Source of the DNA: Donghicola mangrovi
Lineage (GTDB): Bacteria; Pseudomonadota; Alphaproteobacteria; Rhodobacterales; Rhodobacteraceae
Reading direction: 5' to 3'
DNA length: 64,000 bases
NCBI RefSeq assembly: GCF_013377535.1
Contig: NZ_JABCJE010000001.1
Location: 496,001-560,000, forward strand
Under the pieces are notes generated by a model, which ran no database searches, was not told the origin of the DNA, and saw only the letters and a list, made by a program, of their open reading frames with translations. Below are positions 1 to 10,388 of the stretch, one piece after another; within the stretch, counting starts at the first letter, position 1, and the number at the start of each line of letters is the position of its first letter. The translations under genes and the position numbers were made by a program.

Positions 1-252
1 ACCGTCGAAGCGATCGAACTGGCTGTGGCTGCTCTGAAGGACGAGCTCGAGAAGGGCGATGTCAACAAGATCAAGTCTGGCATCCAGAACGTGACCGAAG
101 CGTCCATGCGTCTGGGTGAGGCCATCTACAAGGCCAGCCAGAAGGGCGATGACGAGCCTGCCGATTTCGATCAGGACACCGGCAACGCCTCGGACGACGA
201 CGGTATCGTTGACGCCGACTTCGAAGACCTTGGCAGCGACAAGCGTTCGTAA
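1..252 (+). CDS. dnaK: Chaperone DnaK (Hsp70), C-terminal fragment
   Basis: The open frame runs from base 1 and encodes the last 83 residues of an Hsp70 chaperone; the 5' part lies outside the window. It shows the typical end of the alpha-helical lid followed by a disordered acidic tail (Asp/Glu-rich, ending in a D-x-x-D-E-like stretch and a short basic end). DnaK binds unfolded polypeptides in the cytoplasm with ATP-driven cycling, assisted by DnaJ and GrpE. dnaJ follows after 76 bp on the same strand, the usual dnaK-dnaJ order, which is the strongest support for the call. Confidence 0.93.
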   Translation, partial: TVEAIELAVAALKDELEKGDVNKIKSGIQNVTEASMRLGEAIYKASQKGDDEPADFDQDTGNASDDDGIVDADFEDLGSDKRS

Positions 253-328
253 GGTCTGAAGTTACGGAACCTCTGGGGCCGGTCCGCTGACGGGCCGGCC
301 TTGCACGTTCCAGAAAGGGGAAATTCCC

Positions 329-1474
329 ATGGCGAAACGAGATTACTACGAAGTTCTCGGGGTCTCGAAAGGCGCGACGGCGGAAGAGCTGAAGAAAGCC
401 TACCGCACGAAGGCCAAAGAGCTGCACCCCGACCGCAACTCGGACAACCCGAACGCCGAAGCCCAGTTCAAAGAGGTCAACGAGGCCTATGACTGCCTGA
501 AAGACGCCGACAAGAAAGCTGCCTATGACCGCTTTGGTCACGCGGCCTTCGATGGCGGCATGGGCGGTGGGCCGCGTGGCGGCGGATACCAGGGTCAAGG
601 CGACTTTGCGTCAGCCTTCTCGGACGTGTTCGACGATCTGTTTGGCGATTTCATGGGCGGACGTGGCGGCGGTGGCCGCTCGCGGGCGGCTCGTGGGGCG
701 GACCTGCGCTATAACCTGCGCGTCACGCTTGAAGAGGCGTACAAGGGGATCGCGAAAACCATCAACGTGCCCTCTTCGGTGCAGTGCGACGGGTGTAACG
801 GATCGGGCGCCGAGGGCGGCGCGGAACCGACCGCCTGTCCGACCTGTTCGGGCATGGGCAAAGTGCGTGCGCAGCAGGGCTTCTTCACCGTTGAGCGGAC
901 CTGTCCGACCTGCGGCGGCCTTGGTCAGATCATCAAGAACCCCTGTAAGAAATGCGGTGGTTCGGGTCGGACCGAGCGGGAACGCTCATTGTCGGTCAAC
1001 ATTCCGTCTGGCGTCGAAACCGGCACCCGCATTCGCCTTGCTGGCGAAGGCGAGGCTGGTATGCGCGGTGGACCTGCGGGCGATCTGTACATCTTTATCG
1101 ATGTCAAAGAGCACCCGATCTTCCAGCGCGACGGCGTGAACCTGCATTGCCGCGTGCCCGTATCGATGACCGCTGCCGCTTTGGGCGGTGACATCGAGGT
1201 TCCGACGATCGACGGCGGCCGCAGCCGCGTGAAGATCCCGTCGGGCAGCCAATCGGGCCGTCAGATGCGTCTGCGTGGCAAGGGCATGCCCCCGCTGCGC
1301 GGCTCGGGTCATGGCGATATGTTCATCGAACTAGCGGTCGAAACACCAGTCAACTTGACCTCCAAGCAGAAAGAGCTTCTGCGCGAATTCGAAAAGATGT
1401 CCGAGGATAACAACCCGGAATCCAAAAGCTTTTTCGGATCCGTCAAAGACTTCTGGGACAGCATGAAAGGCTGA
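329..1474 (+). CDS. dnaJ: Molecular chaperone DnaJ (Hsp40)
   Basis: 381 residues, the full length for type I DnaJ. The J-domain is at residues 5-66 with the HPD motif at H33-P34-D35, which stimulates DnaK ATPase. A Gly/Phe-rich linker follows (about 74-115). The zinc-binding region carries four Cys-x2-Cys-x-Gly-x-Gly repeats ([32 protein letters not shown]), then the C-terminal substrate-binding beta domains. The start has a good ribosome site (AAAGGGG about 7 bp upstream). It lies in an operon with dnaK and is followed by a strong terminator. Confidence 0.98.
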   Translation: MAKRDYYEVLGVSKGATAEELKKAYRTKAKELHPDRNSDNPNAEAQFKEVNEAYDCLKDADKKAAYDRFGHAAFDGGMGGGPRGGGYQGQGDFASAFSDVFDDLFGDFMGGRGGGGRSRAARGADLRYNLRVTLEEAYKGIAKTINVPSSVQCDGCNGSGAEGGAEPTACPTCSGMGKVRAQQGFFTVERTCPTCGGLGQIIKNPCKKCGGSGRTERERSLSVNIPSGVETGTRIRLAGEGEAGMRGGPAGDLYIFIDVKEHPIFQRDGVNLHCRVPVSMTAAALGGDIEVPTIDGGRSRVKIPSGSQSGRQMRLRGKGMPPLRGSGHGDMFIELAVETPVNLTSKQKELLREFEKMSEDNNPESKSFFGSVKDFWDSMKG

Positions 1475-1482
1475 CCAGTCTG

Positions 1483-1510
1483 ACGCCCGCCTATCTCAGG
1501 CGGGCGTTTT
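1483..1510 (+). terminator. Intrinsic terminator after dnaJ
   Basis: Perfect 10-bp stem ACGCCCGCCT / AGGCGGGCGT with a 5-base loop, followed directly by TTTT, 8 bp after the dnaJ stop. It ends the dnaK-dnaJ transcript before radC. Confidence 0.9.
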
Positions 1511-1557
1511 GATTTGGCGTAACGGTTTCTTAACCGTTCGCACCTCAGGCTGGCACC

Positions 1558-2310
1558 ATGAGCCAGCAAAACGCTTTCCACGAATCCATGTCGTTGTTCG
1601 GTCGGGATGAGGTTGTCACGCCTCTGGACACCTGTCAGCCCTCGTATCTACGCGATCACCGCCAACGCCTGCGGCAGCGGTTTTTGACGGGTGGGGCTCA
1701 GGCAATGCCTGACTATGAACTGCTGGAATTGGTGCTGTTTCGCGCCATTCCCCGGCAGGACGTGAAGCCCTTGGCAAGGCAACTTCTGGACAAGTTCGGG
1801 GACTTCAACCACGTGATTTCTGCGCCTTTGGATCACCTCAAAGAGGTCAAAGGGGTGGGGGACGCCGTCGTGCTGGAACTGAAGATTGTTGAGGCCGCAG
1901 CCCATCGCTTGGCCCAATCTCGGGTCATCCAGCGGCCCGTTCTAAGCGGATGGCAGGCGTTGATCGCCTACTGCCACACGACCATGGCCCACCGCGAAAC
2001 CGAGCAATTCCGCGTTCTATTCCTGGACCGGAAAAACGTGTTGATCGCGGACGAAGAGCAAGCCCGCGGCACAGTGGACCACGTTCCCGTCTATCCGCGA
2101 GAGGTGATGAAGCGCGCGCTCCAACTGAATGCAAGCGCGATCATTCTGGTGCACAACCACCCGTCGGGGGACCCCTCCCCCAGTGAGGCCGACCTGAGGA
2201 TGACCGAACAAATTGATCGCAGCGCCCAGGTTCTGGGCCTAACGCTGCACGATCACATCATCATCGGTAAAAGTTGCGAACTTAGTTTCCGATCCGAGGG
2301 GTATCTGTGA
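1558..2310 (+). CDS. radC: DNA repair protein RadC-type (JAB/MPN domain)
   Basis: 250 residues, normal RadC length. The N-terminal half has a helix-hairpin-helix-like segment (DHLKEVKGVGDAVVLELK). The C-terminal JAB/MPN metalloprotease-like domain carries the HNHPSGDPSPSEAD metal-binding signature near residues 199-212. The family name is historical and the true role is unsettled; RadC proteins are often linked to DNA repair or mobile DNA. It is a single gene behind the dnaJ terminator. The last 29 bp overlap the 3' end of the opposite-strand OmpA-domain gene. The ribosome site is weak (CAGG), so a downstream start cannot be excluded. Confidence 0.93.
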   Translation: MSQQNAFHESMSLFGRDEVVTPLDTCQPSYLRDHRQRLRQRFLTGGAQAMPDYELLELVLFRAIPRQDVKPLARQLLDKFGDFNHVISAPLDHLKEVKGVGDAVVLELKIVEAAAHRLAQSRVIQRPVLSGWQALIAYCHTTMAHRETEQFRVLFLDRKNVLIADEEQARGTVDHVPVYPREVMKRALQLNASAIILVHNHPSGDPSPSEADLRMTEQIDRSAQVLGLTLHDHIIIGKSCELSFRSEGYL

Positions 2311-3862
2311 GGCCGATCGCAGGCTTCACCCAAACCTCGACCCTCCGGTTCGCATCGCGCCCCCAATCACTGTCATCGCAGGCCATGGGCATGGCCTCTC
2401 CGTAGCCTACAGTCCCTAGTGTCGCCTGACCTGCGCCGCCCTCTGCAGCCGCTAGAACGGCCTCAAGAACCACAGCGGCCCTTTCCTGAGACAGGGCCTT
2501 GTTCGCGCCAGCCACCCCTTGGCCATCACTGAACCCCACGAACAGCAGATTTTTCCCGTCGTAATCACCACGCGACAGGGCGGCCGCCAACAGTTCCACG
2601 TTTGATCGCGACTGAGCATCCAACTGCGAAGACCCGGCCTCGAACCGGAAGGATGTGGTCAGCCTTTGTCTGGGCTGCAACTCGTCAACGACGGCCTTCA
2701 AGTCCGCCAGCGACACCTCGGTGCCCGCGTGGCGGATCGCATTCATCAACCGATCCCCTTGGGTATCAAGGCCATAGGCCTCGGGCGCCTGATCGATATA
2801 ACCCGCCGCGCGAACCAATGATTGCGCCTCATCCGAGGCAAGGTAAGCCACCAGATCGCGGCCGATCTTCGGCAACCTACGCGCAGGACGGTACAAGATC
2901 AGCGGCGCGTTCAGAGGGTAATCCTCGGCCTTCACCGCCTTGGCATCGGGCCGCAGAGCAAAACCGCAGCTTCCCTGAATGGCCAAATGATTTGCCCCAT
3001 TAGCCCCCGTCAACGCGGTCAGCCCCAACGCAAAGGGGTCATTGGCGACCGCAGCCGCCAATGCCTCTGCCGAGTCATGGAACACGGGCCGAGCCTTTGT
3101 CTTGGTTAAATCCACGCCAAACTGCGCCGCAATCGTCTGACCAAAACCGGTCTGTAGCGACGGCAGATGCAAGGTGATCGCGGCCTCTGGCCCATCGACT
3201 TGGGACCAATCGGTGATGGTCCCGCTCAGGATCGCCCGGATTTGGCCGAGGGACAGGCGCGACACCGGCAAAGACGGCGCGGCAATGGGGACAACCGCGT
3301 CCAGCCCAATCACCATGGCTTGGCGCCCATGCGCCAGATCACCGATGCCAGCAGACTTGGCCAGAGCGCGCTCTTGCCGGGTGACGGGACGCGACGCCAG
3401 CACCATATCCGCCGCCCCATCCAGCAGAGCCGCAAAGCCGGCATCCGTTGTGCTGGCGGCCATGTGGAACACGGCAACGGCGCGCTGGGTGTCAGATTCG
3501 GTCAGGGTAATGGCGTCGGGCTCTTGGGTCAGGGTCCAGCCATTGCGCTCGGCGAAGCCGGTGAGCAGCGCCAGCCACAGGCCCTGAGCGATCTGCTGCG
3601 ATCCTGCGACAGTCAATTCCGCGACATAGTCCGTCAGGTTCGGGCAGGCAGGCCCTTCGCACAACACACCAGAGCCATCGACGGTCAGCTCGCCATATGC
3701 CGTATCGATTCGATAGTAGCGCCCATCAAATCCAAGGAAGGTGCCATCAAGCCGAATCGCTTTGTCGTGAGACAGCAGCGATATGTCTTGTGCCGTTACG
3801 GATGACGCGACCAATAAAAACAGATGTGCGGCGATGATCGCCGCACGTCTAAAAACCAGCAT
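2282..3862 (-). CDS. PstS-like periplasmic binding domain fused to OmpA domain
   Basis: 526 residues with a signal peptide (residues 1-24, cleavage after VTA-Q). Residues about 30-350 resemble the phosphate/anion periplasmic binding fold (type 2 PBP, PstS-like). The last about 125 residues form an OmpA/MotB peptidoglycan-binding domain (FRFEAGSSQLDAQSRSN, then RANRRVEVW-like ending seen as DANRRVEVWVKP). The protein is probably periplasmic and tethered to peptidoglycan, with a solute- or anion-sensing role rather than transport, since no permease genes adjoin. It starts 20 bp after the stop of the upstream gene (3883-4821), so the two are probably one operon. The 3' end overlaps radC convergently. 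Confidence 0.8.
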   Translation of the reverse strand: MLVFRRAAIIAAHLFLLVASSVTAQDISLLSHDKAIRLDGTFLGFDGRYYRIDTAYGELTVDGSGVLCEGPACPNLTDYVAELTVAGSQQIAQGLWLALLTGFAERNGWTLTQEPDAITLTESDTQRAVAVFHMAASTTDAGFAALLDGAADMVLASRPVTRQERALAKSAGIGDLAHGRQAMVIGLDAVVPIAAPSLPVSRLSLGQIRAILSGTITDWSQVDGPEAAITLHLPSLQTGFGQTIAAQFGVDLTKTKARPVFHDSAEALAAAVANDPFALGLTALTGANGANHLAIQGSCGFALRPDAKAVKAEDYPLNAPLILYRPARRLPKIGRDLVAYLASDEAQSLVRAAGYIDQAPEAYGLDTQGDRLMNAIRHAGTEVSLADLKAVVDELQPRQRLTTSFRFEAGSSQLDAQSRSNVELLAAALSRGDYDGKNLLFVGFSDGQGVAGANKALSQERAAVVLEAVLAAAEGGAGQATLGTVGYGEAMPMACDDSDWGRDANRRVEVWVKPAIGLTDTPRIGN

Positions 3863-3882
3863 GGATGGGATCCGCCTGACAG

Positions 3883-4821
3883 TTACCTCGAGGCAATCTT
3901 CAGGTCATCTAACACATTTTGCAACACCAGAAGCTCTCCTACAGCGTCGCATTCCGGTACTGAAATCAGAACATCCTGAACGCGCACTCGATCAGACCCG
4001 TTGGTCTGCAAAATCTGGGCATTCACGTCTTTAGCGCAGTTGGCGGTGGTGACCGCGGCCTCAACGCTCAGCAGCACATCACCTGCCTTTTCCGAGGTAA
4101 GCGAGGGGTAGGTGTAGACCTCTGCCAGACGGGCGTGGGGCAGGTTCGGGTTCCCCAGCTGGACCAGCATACCGCCGGTGCCCGTGGCCGCAGTATTCGT
4201 GCTGCGAGCCGCGTTGCGCCATACGTGACCGGGGCCGGTATAGTCCGCCGAGAACTCGCGCGCGTGCAGTTCAAGGTCCGACTGGCCCTGCCACTGCACA
4301 ACGGCGCGGTCATAAAAAATAAAGCTGCTGACGTCTGTTGCGGCCACAGCCACGTCATTTCCACCGAAATCGGCCATGAACAGCGCGTTCTCGGCCAGGG
4401 CAGGAATATCCAGCTTCAGCATACCGCGATCGTCGGTTGCCTCGGTGAACATCAGGCCGTTGTGGTGGATCGTGACGGGGGCGCTGACCTGACAGGGCGC
4501 GCTGATCGAAACCGACACCATCGCGGCGGCCGCAGGCTCGGCGGTCATTTTGATTTCGCATTCCGAAGTCGGCTGCGCCATCACCCTCGAGGATTTCACC
4601 ATCGGTTCAGGCTGCGAAGACAGCTCGGTCACGTCGTGGATCACCTCGAGTGGGATCGCCGCCAGATGCACGTATTCTGGATCGATGGGCAGATTGGGCG
4701 TATCGTGGCCCGACGCAGCGGATGCCATTTTGATAGGGCCATACTGCATTGCCCCGCCGATACCCAGCGCAACAGCCCCAAGTGCGGCTGCAAACATGTA
4801 ACGCGAAGTCGAACCCTTCAT
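3883..4821 (-). CDS. Unrecognised membrane-anchored periplasmic protein
   Basis: 312 residues; I do not recognise the family. A single hydrophobic segment at residues 9-27 looks like an uncleaved signal anchor or signal peptide, so the rest is probably periplasmic. The mature part is beta-rich with few charged helices. Four cysteines (in SECEIKM, APCQVS, ANCAKD, PECDAV) could form two disulfides. The second gene of the probable operon is the PstS-like/OmpA fusion 20 bp downstream, suggesting a shared envelope role. A GGGGAAATGAC sequence precedes the ATG. There are no catalytic motifs I can name. Confidence 0.72.
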   Translation of the reverse strand: MKGSTSRYMFAAALGAVALGIGGAMQYGPIKMASAASGHDTPNLPIDPEYVHLAAIPLEVIHDVTELSSQPEPMVKSSRVMAQPTSECEIKMTAEPAAAAMVSVSISAPCQVSAPVTIHHNGLMFTEATDDRGMLKLDIPALAENALFMADFGGNDVAVAATDVSSFIFYDRAVVQWQGQSDLELHAREFSADYTGPGHVWRNAARSTNTAATGTGGMLVQLGNPNLPHARLAEVYTYPSLTSEKAGDVLLSVEAAVTTANCAKDVNAQILQTNGSDRVRVQDVLISVPECDAVGELLVLQNVLDDLKIASR

Positions 4822-4954
4822 GTCATTTCCCCGATGCGTCTAACTGCTCTCACCACCATATAATGCGGGTCAAACTGGGCAGAGATATGGCTGAATAGCG
4901 GAGTCTCTTCGGCCCGTTTGTGTAAATCCAAGTTTGATATTGAACACAATAGCA

Positions 4955-4992
4955 TAAAAAAGCCCGGCGCACCACATTAGGTACGCCGGGCA
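4955..4992 (-). terminator. Intrinsic terminator after secA
   Basis: On the minus strand GCCCGGCG..CGCCGGGC forms an 8-bp GC-rich stem (extended by ACC/GGT inside) followed by TTTTTT, 23 bp downstream of the secA stop. It separates secA from the next minus-strand gene. Confidence 0.88.
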
Positions 4993-5015
4993 AACTCTTT
5001 TGCTGTCAGGGAAAA

Positions 5016-7715
5016 TCAGAAGCTGCCGTGGCAGTGCTTGAATTTCTCGCCCGAGCCGCAGGGACAGGGGTCATTGCGCCCCGGATTGCCCCATGTGGTT
5101 TGATCGGTTTCGTCGAATCCCTGAACCAAGGGGGTCGGCGCCGCAGATTCGGGGGCCTCGGCGGCCTCGACAGAGGCATCAAGGGCCGCGCGCTGGGATT
5201 GCATCTGCGCCAGAAGCTGCTCCTGCTGTTCTTTGGTCAGGGGCTGGATGCGCGACAGGGTCTTGGTGACCTCGAGGCGCAGGGATTCCAGTAGGCCTTC
5301 GAACAGTTGGAACGCCTCGGTCTTGTATTCGTTCAGCGGATCACGCTGCGCATACCCGCGGAAGCCCACGACCGAGCGCAGATGCTCCAGCGTCAGCAGG
5401 TGCTCGCGCCATTTGGTGTCGATGGTCTGCAGCAGGATTTGCTTTTCGATCTGACGCATCGCCTCGGGACCGAAATGCGCGGCCTTGCTGGCCATGTATT
5501 CGTCACTGGCGTTCTGGATGCGCTCTTCGATGTCCTCGTTATCGACACCCTCTTCGTCAGCCCAAGCCACAACGGGCAGGTCCTGATTGAGGTTCTCGAT
5601 CAGAGCGGCTTGCAGACCTTCGGTGTTCCACTGGTCGGCATAGCTGCGCGGGGGCATGTACTCTTCGACCAGATCTTCGATGACCTGATAGCGCATGTCC
5701 TGAACGATCTCGGACAGGTCCTGCGCCTCCATGATTTCACGGCGCTGCGAGAAGATCACCTTCCGCTGGTCGTTCATCACGTCGTCGAATTTCAGCAGCT
5801 GCTTACGGATGTCAAAGTTGCGACCTTCGACCTTGGCCTGAGCGCGCTCCAGCGACTTATTCACCCAAGGGTGCACGATCGCCTCGCCCTCTTTCATACC
5901 AAGGGTCGACAGAACTTTGTCCAGACGCTCGGAGCCGAAGATGCGCATCAGGTCGTCTTCCAGCGACAGGAAGAACGACGAACGGCCCGGGTCCCCCTGA
6001 CGGCCCGAACGACCGCGTAGCTGGTTGTCGATGCGGCGGCTTTCGTGACGCTCGGTGGCCAGAACAAACAGACCACCAGCGGCCTTCACGGCCTCTTCGT
6101 CGGCCTTGTGGCTTTCTTCGATCTGGGTGCGAATCTGGTCGGGATCGGCATCAGGGTTGGCCTCGATGGCCTCCATGATCTTCATCTCGACGTTGCCACC
6201 CAGTTTGATGTCGGTACCACGGCCGGCCATGTTGGTCGCGATGGTCACGGCACCCAGTTTACCGGCGTCGGCCACGATCTGCGCTTCCTGCTCGTGCTGG
6301 CGCGCGTTCAGAACGTTGTGTTTGATGCCCGCTTGCTGGAGCATCATCGACAGCATTTCCGACTTCTCGATCGAGGTGGTGCCAACCAGAACCGGCTGTC
6401 CGGTCACGCTGGCCTTTTTGATCTCTTCGACGATGGCTTCGTACTTTTCGCGGGCGGTGCGGTAGACCGCGTCGTCCTCGTCAATACGGGCCACGGGGCG
6501 GTTGGTCGGAACCTCGACCACACCCAGCTTGTAGATCTCCATGAATTCTTCGGCCTCGGTCAGCGCGGTACCGGTCATGCCGCCGAGTTTGTCATAGAGA
6601 CGGAAGTAGTTCTGGAAGGTCACGCTGGCCAAGGTGACGTTCTCGGGCTGGATTTTGCAGCCTTCCTTCGCCTCGATCGCCTGATGCAGACCGTCCGACA
6701 GACGGCGACCTGCCATCATACGGCCAGTAAATTCGTCGATCAGGACCACTTCGCCGTTGCGGACGATATAGTCCTTGTCCTTGGCGAACAGCTTGTGGGC
6801 GCGCAGGCCCTGGTTCACGTGGTGGACGATGGTGGTGCTTTCGGGATCGTACAGGGTCTGACCTTCGGGCAGGAGGCCCATCTGGTGCAGACGCTGCTCG
6901 AGGAATTCGTTGCCCTCGTCGGTGTAGGTGACGTTGCGGGTCTTTTCGTCGATGGTGTAGTGATCCTCGGTCAGTTCGGGGATCACGGCATCCAACGCCT
7001 GATACAGCTCGCTGCGGTCCTGAGCGGGGCCCGAGATGATCAGCGGGGTCCGCGCTTCGTCCACAAGAATCGAGTCAACTTCGTCGACGATCGCAAAGTA
7101 GTGGTCGCGCTGTGCCATCTGGCTCAGCTCGGACTTCATGTTGTCGCGCAGATAGTCGAACCCAAGCTCGTTGTTGGTCGCGTAAGTGATGTCGCAGGCA
7201 TAGGCCTCGCGCTTTTCGGGCTCGGGCTGCTGCGGGTAGACGACGCCGGTGGTCATCCCCAGAGCCGCGAAAACCTTGCTCATCCAGCTGGCGTCGCGGC
7301 GGGCGAGATAGTCGTTGACCGTCACAACGTGGACGCCGCGGCCCGTCAGCGCGTTCAGATAGGCCGGGAAAGTCGCAACCAGCGTCTTACCTTCGCCTGT
7401 CTTCATCTCGGCAATGTTACCCTGATGCAGGAAAATCCCGCCCATGAGCTGCACATCGTGGGCCCACAGACCCAGAGCACGGCGCGCTGCCTCGCGGCAG
7501 GTCGCGAACGCTTCGGGCAGGATATCGTCAAGGCTTTCGCCGCCCGCGACGCGCTCTTTGAGGCTCGCGGTTTTCTCGATCAGCTGCGCATCGCTGAGCG
7601 CCTGATATTCGTCGGCCAGGGCGTTGATCTGGTTAATAACCGGACGCGTTGCCTTGATCTTTCGGTCGTTCGGGGTGCCAAAGACTTTTTTGGCCAGAGT
7701 TCCGATACCGAGCAT
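5016..7715 (-). CDS. secA: Preprotein translocase ATPase SecA
   Basis: 899 residues. It drives Sec-dependent export through SecYEG. Visible motifs: Walker A region MKTGEGKT near residue 105, DEAD-like [12 protein letters not shown], the helicase motif [20 protein letters not shown], and the C-terminal zinc-binding SecB-interacting tail ([14 protein letters not shown]). The frame is open for another 73 codons upstream, but the start [13 protein letters not shown] at 7715 matches SecA proteins and has a strong ribosome site (GGGGAAAG). A TTGACA-type promoter also lies inside the would-be extension. It is divergent from the PpiC gene. Confidence 0.98.
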   Translation of the reverse strand: MLGIGTLAKKVFGTPNDRKIKATRPVINQINALADEYQALSDAQLIEKTASLKERVAGGESLDDILPEAFATCREAARRALGLWAHDVQLMGGIFLHQGNIAEMKTGEGKTLVATFPAYLNALTGRGVHVVTVNDYLARRDASWMSKVFAALGMTTGVVYPQQPEPEKREAYACDITYATNNELGFDYLRDNMKSELSQMAQRDHYFAIVDEVDSILVDEARTPLIISGPAQDRSELYQALDAVIPELTEDHYTIDEKTRNVTYTDEGNEFLEQRLHQMGLLPEGQTLYDPESTTIVHHVNQGLRAHKLFAKDKDYIVRNGEVVLIDEFTGRMMAGRRLSDGLHQAIEAKEGCKIQPENVTLASVTFQNYFRLYDKLGGMTGTALTEAEEFMEIYKLGVVEVPTNRPVARIDEDDAVYRTAREKYEAIVEEIKKASVTGQPVLVGTTSIEKSEMLSMMLQQAGIKHNVLNARQHEQEAQIVADAGKLGAVTIATNMAGRGTDIKLGGNVEMKIMEAIEANPDADPDQIRTQIEESHKADEEAVKAAGGLFVLATERHESRRIDNQLRGRSGRQGDPGRSSFFLSLEDDLMRIFGSERLDKVLSTLGMKEGEAIVHPWVNKSLERAQAKVEGRNFDIRKQLLKFDDVMNDQRKVIFSQRREIMEAQDLSEIVQDMRYQVIEDLVEEYMPPRSYADQWNTEGLQAALIENLNQDLPVVAWADEEGVDNEDIEERIQNASDEYMASKAAHFGPEAMRQIEKQILLQTIDTKWREHLLTLEHLRSVVGFRGYAQRDPLNEYKTEAFQLFEGLLESLRLEVTKTLSRIQPLTKEQQEQLLAQMQSQRAALDASVEAAEAPESAAPTPLVQGFDETDQTTWGNPGRNDPCPCGSGEKFKHCHGSF

Positions 7716-7817
7716 ACTTTCCCCGCTTCCTAACGTTTTCGTGCGAGGCATTCGCTTGCTGCGCAGGGACCTTGTCCCTAAAACAATGGCGCGGCAGCTA
7801 AAATAAAGCCCCAAGGC

Positions 7818-7846
7818 GATGTAAGTGGCTGCACCCACAGTGTCAA
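7818..7846 (-). promoter_or_regulatory. Predicted sigma-70-type promoter of secA
   Basis: On the minus strand a consensus TTGACA (-35) is followed by a 17-base spacer and TACATC (-10). Transcription would start near 7811, leaving a leader of about 95 bases before the secA ATG at 7715. This supports the shorter secA start. Inferred from sequence only. Confidence 0.6.
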
Positions 7847-7887
7847 CGTTGCGCACATGCGCAGGTAACCCGAAGGACCCTATTTTC

Positions 7888-8733
7888 ATGCGTTCACTTA
7901 AAACTCTGTCCGCCGCCGTCTTGATGATGGGCATCGGCCTTTCTGCCGTTGCTCAGGATGCCCCGAGCGCGGACACCGTTGTGGCAACCGTCAACGGCAA
8001 AGAGATTACGCTGGGTCATTTGCTGGTCGCGCGCACCGCGCTGCCCCAGCAATATCAACAGCTGCCAAACGACGTGCTGTTCAACGGCCTGCTTGATCAG
8101 GTGATCCAGCAGCAGGTTCTGGCAGATTCGCTGGAAACCGCGCCCAAGCGTCTGGCCATCGCGATCGAGAACGAAACCCGCGGCCTGAAGGCTGCCGAGG
8201 TGATTGATGGCGTGGCCACCAGCGCGGTTGACGATGCCAAGCTGCAAGCTGCCTATGACGCCCGCTACGCCAACGCCGAAGGCGAAACCGAGTACAACGC
8301 GAACCACATTCTGGTCGAAACCGAAGAAGCGGCCAAAGCCATCGTCGACGAGATCAACGGCGGCGCGGACTTCGAAACCGTGGCCAAAGAAAAATCGACC
8401 GGTCCCTCGGGCCCCAACGGCGGCGCTTTGGGTTGGTTCAGCAAGGGCATGATGGTCCCCGAGTTTGAAACCGCCGTCATGGACATGAAAGCGGGCGACA
8501 TTTCGGCCCCCGTCCAGACCCAGTTCGGCTGGCACGTGATCAAGCTGAACGAAACCCGCGAGAAGGCCGCGCCGACCCTCGACGAAGTTCGTGAAGAGCT
8601 GACCAACGAAATTCAGACCGCTGCCATCGAAGAGCATATTGAAGCTCTGACCGATAAAGCGGATGTTGACCGCAAAGCCAGCGAGGGCATCGACCCCGCA
8701 GTGATCAACCAACTGGACCTTCTGGAGCAATAA
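7888..8733 (+). CDS. Periplasmic parvulin-type peptidyl-prolyl isomerase (PpiC/SurA-like)
   Basis: 281 residues with a signal peptide ([23 protein letters not shown], cleavage near residue 22). The parvulin domain covers about 130-225 with the typical [13 protein letters not shown] start, [13 protein letters not shown] and QFGWHVIKL end. An N-terminal SurA-like helical region precedes it. It catalyses cis/trans isomerisation of prolyl bonds and assists folding of exported or outer-membrane proteins. Its place divergent from secA fits an export-related role. The stop codon is directly followed by the argJ ATG, so it is the first gene of a ppiC-argJ-mutT operon. The start was chosen because it creates a proper signal peptide; the frame is open upstream to 7825. 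Confidence 0.92.
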   Translation: MRSLKTLSAAVLMMGIGLSAVAQDAPSADTVVATVNGKEITLGHLLVARTALPQQYQQLPNDVLFNGLLDQVIQQQVLADSLETAPKRLAIAIENETRGLKAAEVIDGVATSAVDDAKLQAAYDARYANAEGETEYNANHILVETEEAAKAIVDEINGGADFETVAKEKSTGPSGPNGGALGWFSKGMMVPEFETAVMDMKAGDISAPVQTQFGWHVIKLNETREKAAPTLDEVREELTNEIQTAAIEEHIEALTDKADVDRKASEGIDPAVINQLDLLEQ

Positions 8734-9960
8734 ATGGCCAAATACGCCCGTTCGCCTCTGGCCCCCGAGGCATTTCCCGAGCTGCCCGTTATCAAGGGCG
8801 CACGCTTTGCGAGCCACGCAGCGGGCGTAAAATACCAGGGCCGGACCGATGTGATGATGGTCCAACTGGACCCCGGTACCAGCATTGCGGGTGTGTTCAC
8901 CCGCTCGCTGACCCGCTCTGCTCCGGTTCTGGATTGCCAGGCAAAAATCGGCGGCGCCACAGATGCTGGCGCTGTCATTCTGGTCAACGCGGGCAACTCG
9001 AACGCGTTCACCGGCAAAGCTGGCGTCGCCTCGGTCGAGGCTGTGACCTCGGCCGTTGCCGACATCATGGAAACACCCGCGGCACGTGTCTTCACCTCCT
9101 CGACCGGTGTGATCGGCGAGCCGATGAAGCACGAGCGCATTATCGCCGCTCTGGAAACCCTGAAGGGCAAGCTGGACGAGAACGGTATCTCTGACGCGGC
9201 TCACGCGATCATGACCACCGATACCTTCCCCAAGGGCGCCTGCGCGACCATCGACGTGGACGGTCAGACGGTGAACATTGCAGGTATCGCCAAGGGCTCG
9301 GGTATGATCGCCCCGGATATGGCGACCATGCTGGTCTACATCTTTACCGATGCCAAGATCGAGCAATCGGACCTGCAGGACCTGGTCAGCGCCTTCACCG
9401 ACTCGACCTTCAACTGCATCACCGTGGACAGCGACACCTCGACCTCTGACACGCTGCTGATGGCTGCTACAGGCGCCTCTGGCGTGACCGTCAGCCACGA
9501 CACCAAGGCGTTCCGTGACGCCCTCCACGACGTCATGCTCGACCTGTCCCATCAGGTCGTCCGCGACGGTGAAGGGGCCCACAAGTTCGTCACCATCAAC
9601 GTGACCGGCGCCCGCAACAACGCCCAAGCCAAGACCCATGCGATGGCCATCGCGAACTCTCCGCTGGTGAAAACCGCCATCGCGGGCGAGGATCCGAACT
9701 GGGGCCGCGTTGTCATGGCGATCGGCAAATCCGGCGCCGAGGCGGATCGCGACCTGCTCTCCATCAGCTTTGGCGACATTGTTGTGGCCAAGGACGGCTG
9801 GGTCAGCCCCGACTACCGCGAGGAACAGGGCGCAGCGATCATGAAAGAGCCGGAGATCACCATTAACGTTGATCTGGGCCTGTCGGACGGCAAAGCCACC
9901 GTCTGGACCTGTGACCTGACCCACACCTACATCGAAATCAACGCGGACTACCGCTCGTGA
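8734..9960 (+). CDS. argJ: Bifunctional ornithine acetyltransferase / N-acetylglutamate synthase
   Basis: 408 residues. ArgJ recycles the acetyl group from N-acetylornithine to glutamate and, in bifunctional forms, also makes N-acetylglutamate from acetyl-CoA, both in arginine synthesis. The autoproteolytic site is clear: KGSGMIAPDMATMLVYIFTD, with cleavage expected between Ala197 and Thr198; Thr198 becomes the nucleophile of the beta chain. The C-terminal NADYRS-type end (EINADYRS) is family-typical. ATG follows the previous stop without a gap, and the end overlaps the mutT start by 4 bp, indicating translational coupling. Confidence 0.97.
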   Translation: MAKYARSPLAPEAFPELPVIKGARFASHAAGVKYQGRTDVMMVQLDPGTSIAGVFTRSLTRSAPVLDCQAKIGGATDAGAVILVNAGNSNAFTGKAGVASVEAVTSAVADIMETPAARVFTSSTGVIGEPMKHERIIAALETLKGKLDENGISDAAHAIMTTDTFPKGACATIDVDGQTVNIAGIAKGSGMIAPDMATMLVYIFTDAKIEQSDLQDLVSAFTDSTFNCITVDSDTSTSDTLLMAATGASGVTVSHDTKAFRDALHDVMLDLSHQVVRDGEGAHKFVTINVTGARNNAQAKTHAMAIANSPLVKTAIAGEDPNWGRVVMAIGKSGAEADRDLLSISFGDIVVAKDGWVSPDYREEQGAAIMKEPEITINVDLGLSDGKATVWTCDLTHTYIEINADYRS

Positions 9961-10361
9961 CCAAGAAGATCGTTCTGGTCTCTGCAGTCGCGCTCATCGA
10001 TCCCGATGGGCGCGTTCTGCTTGCGCAGCGCCCCGAAGGCAAATCGCAGGCCGGTCTGTGGGAATTCCCCGGTGGCAAGGTCGAGCCGGGCGAATCGCCC
10101 GAGGATGCATTGGTGCGTGAACTGCACGAAGAGCTGGGGATTCAGACCTGGAACAGCTGTCTGGCCCCCCTCACTTTTGCGTCACACGCCTATGAGGACT
10201 TCCATTTGCTGATGCCGCTTTTTGCCTGTCGTAAGTGGGAGGGCATCCCGAGCCCCCGCGAAGGGCAGACACTTGCGTGGGCACTTGCAAAAGATTTGCG
10301 CGATTACCCGATGCCACCGGCCGATATCCCGCTGATTCCGATCCTGCGCGACTGGCTTTGA
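9957..10361 (+). CDS. mutT: Nudix hydrolase, MutT-type 8-oxo-dGTP diphosphatase
   Basis: 134 residues, the usual MutT length. The Nudix box GX5EX7REUXEEXGU is complete (GGKVEPGES, then RELHEELGI, residues about 37-60), with the MutT-like FPGGKVE lead-in. It likely hydrolyses 8-oxo-dGTP to prevent A:T to C:G mutations; other Nudix substrates cannot be excluded by eye. It starts at a GTG inside the argJ stop (GTGA overlap). It is the last gene of the ppiC-argJ-mutT operon, followed by a terminator hairpin. Confidence 0.92.
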   Translation: MTKKIVLVSAVALIDPDGRVLLAQRPEGKSQAGLWEFPGGKVEPGESPEDALVRELHEELGIQTWNSCLAPLTFASHAYEDFHLLMPLFACRKWEGIPSPREGQTLAWALAKDLRDYPMPPADIPLIPILRDWL

Positions 10362-10388
10362 GCCGTATTTAAGCAGACGCCTATCAAA

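Noticed and set aside
7716-7934. 73-codon N-terminal extension of SecA
   Set aside because: The extension has no SecA similarity and contains the predicted secA promoter; the ATG at 7715 has a strong ribosome site.
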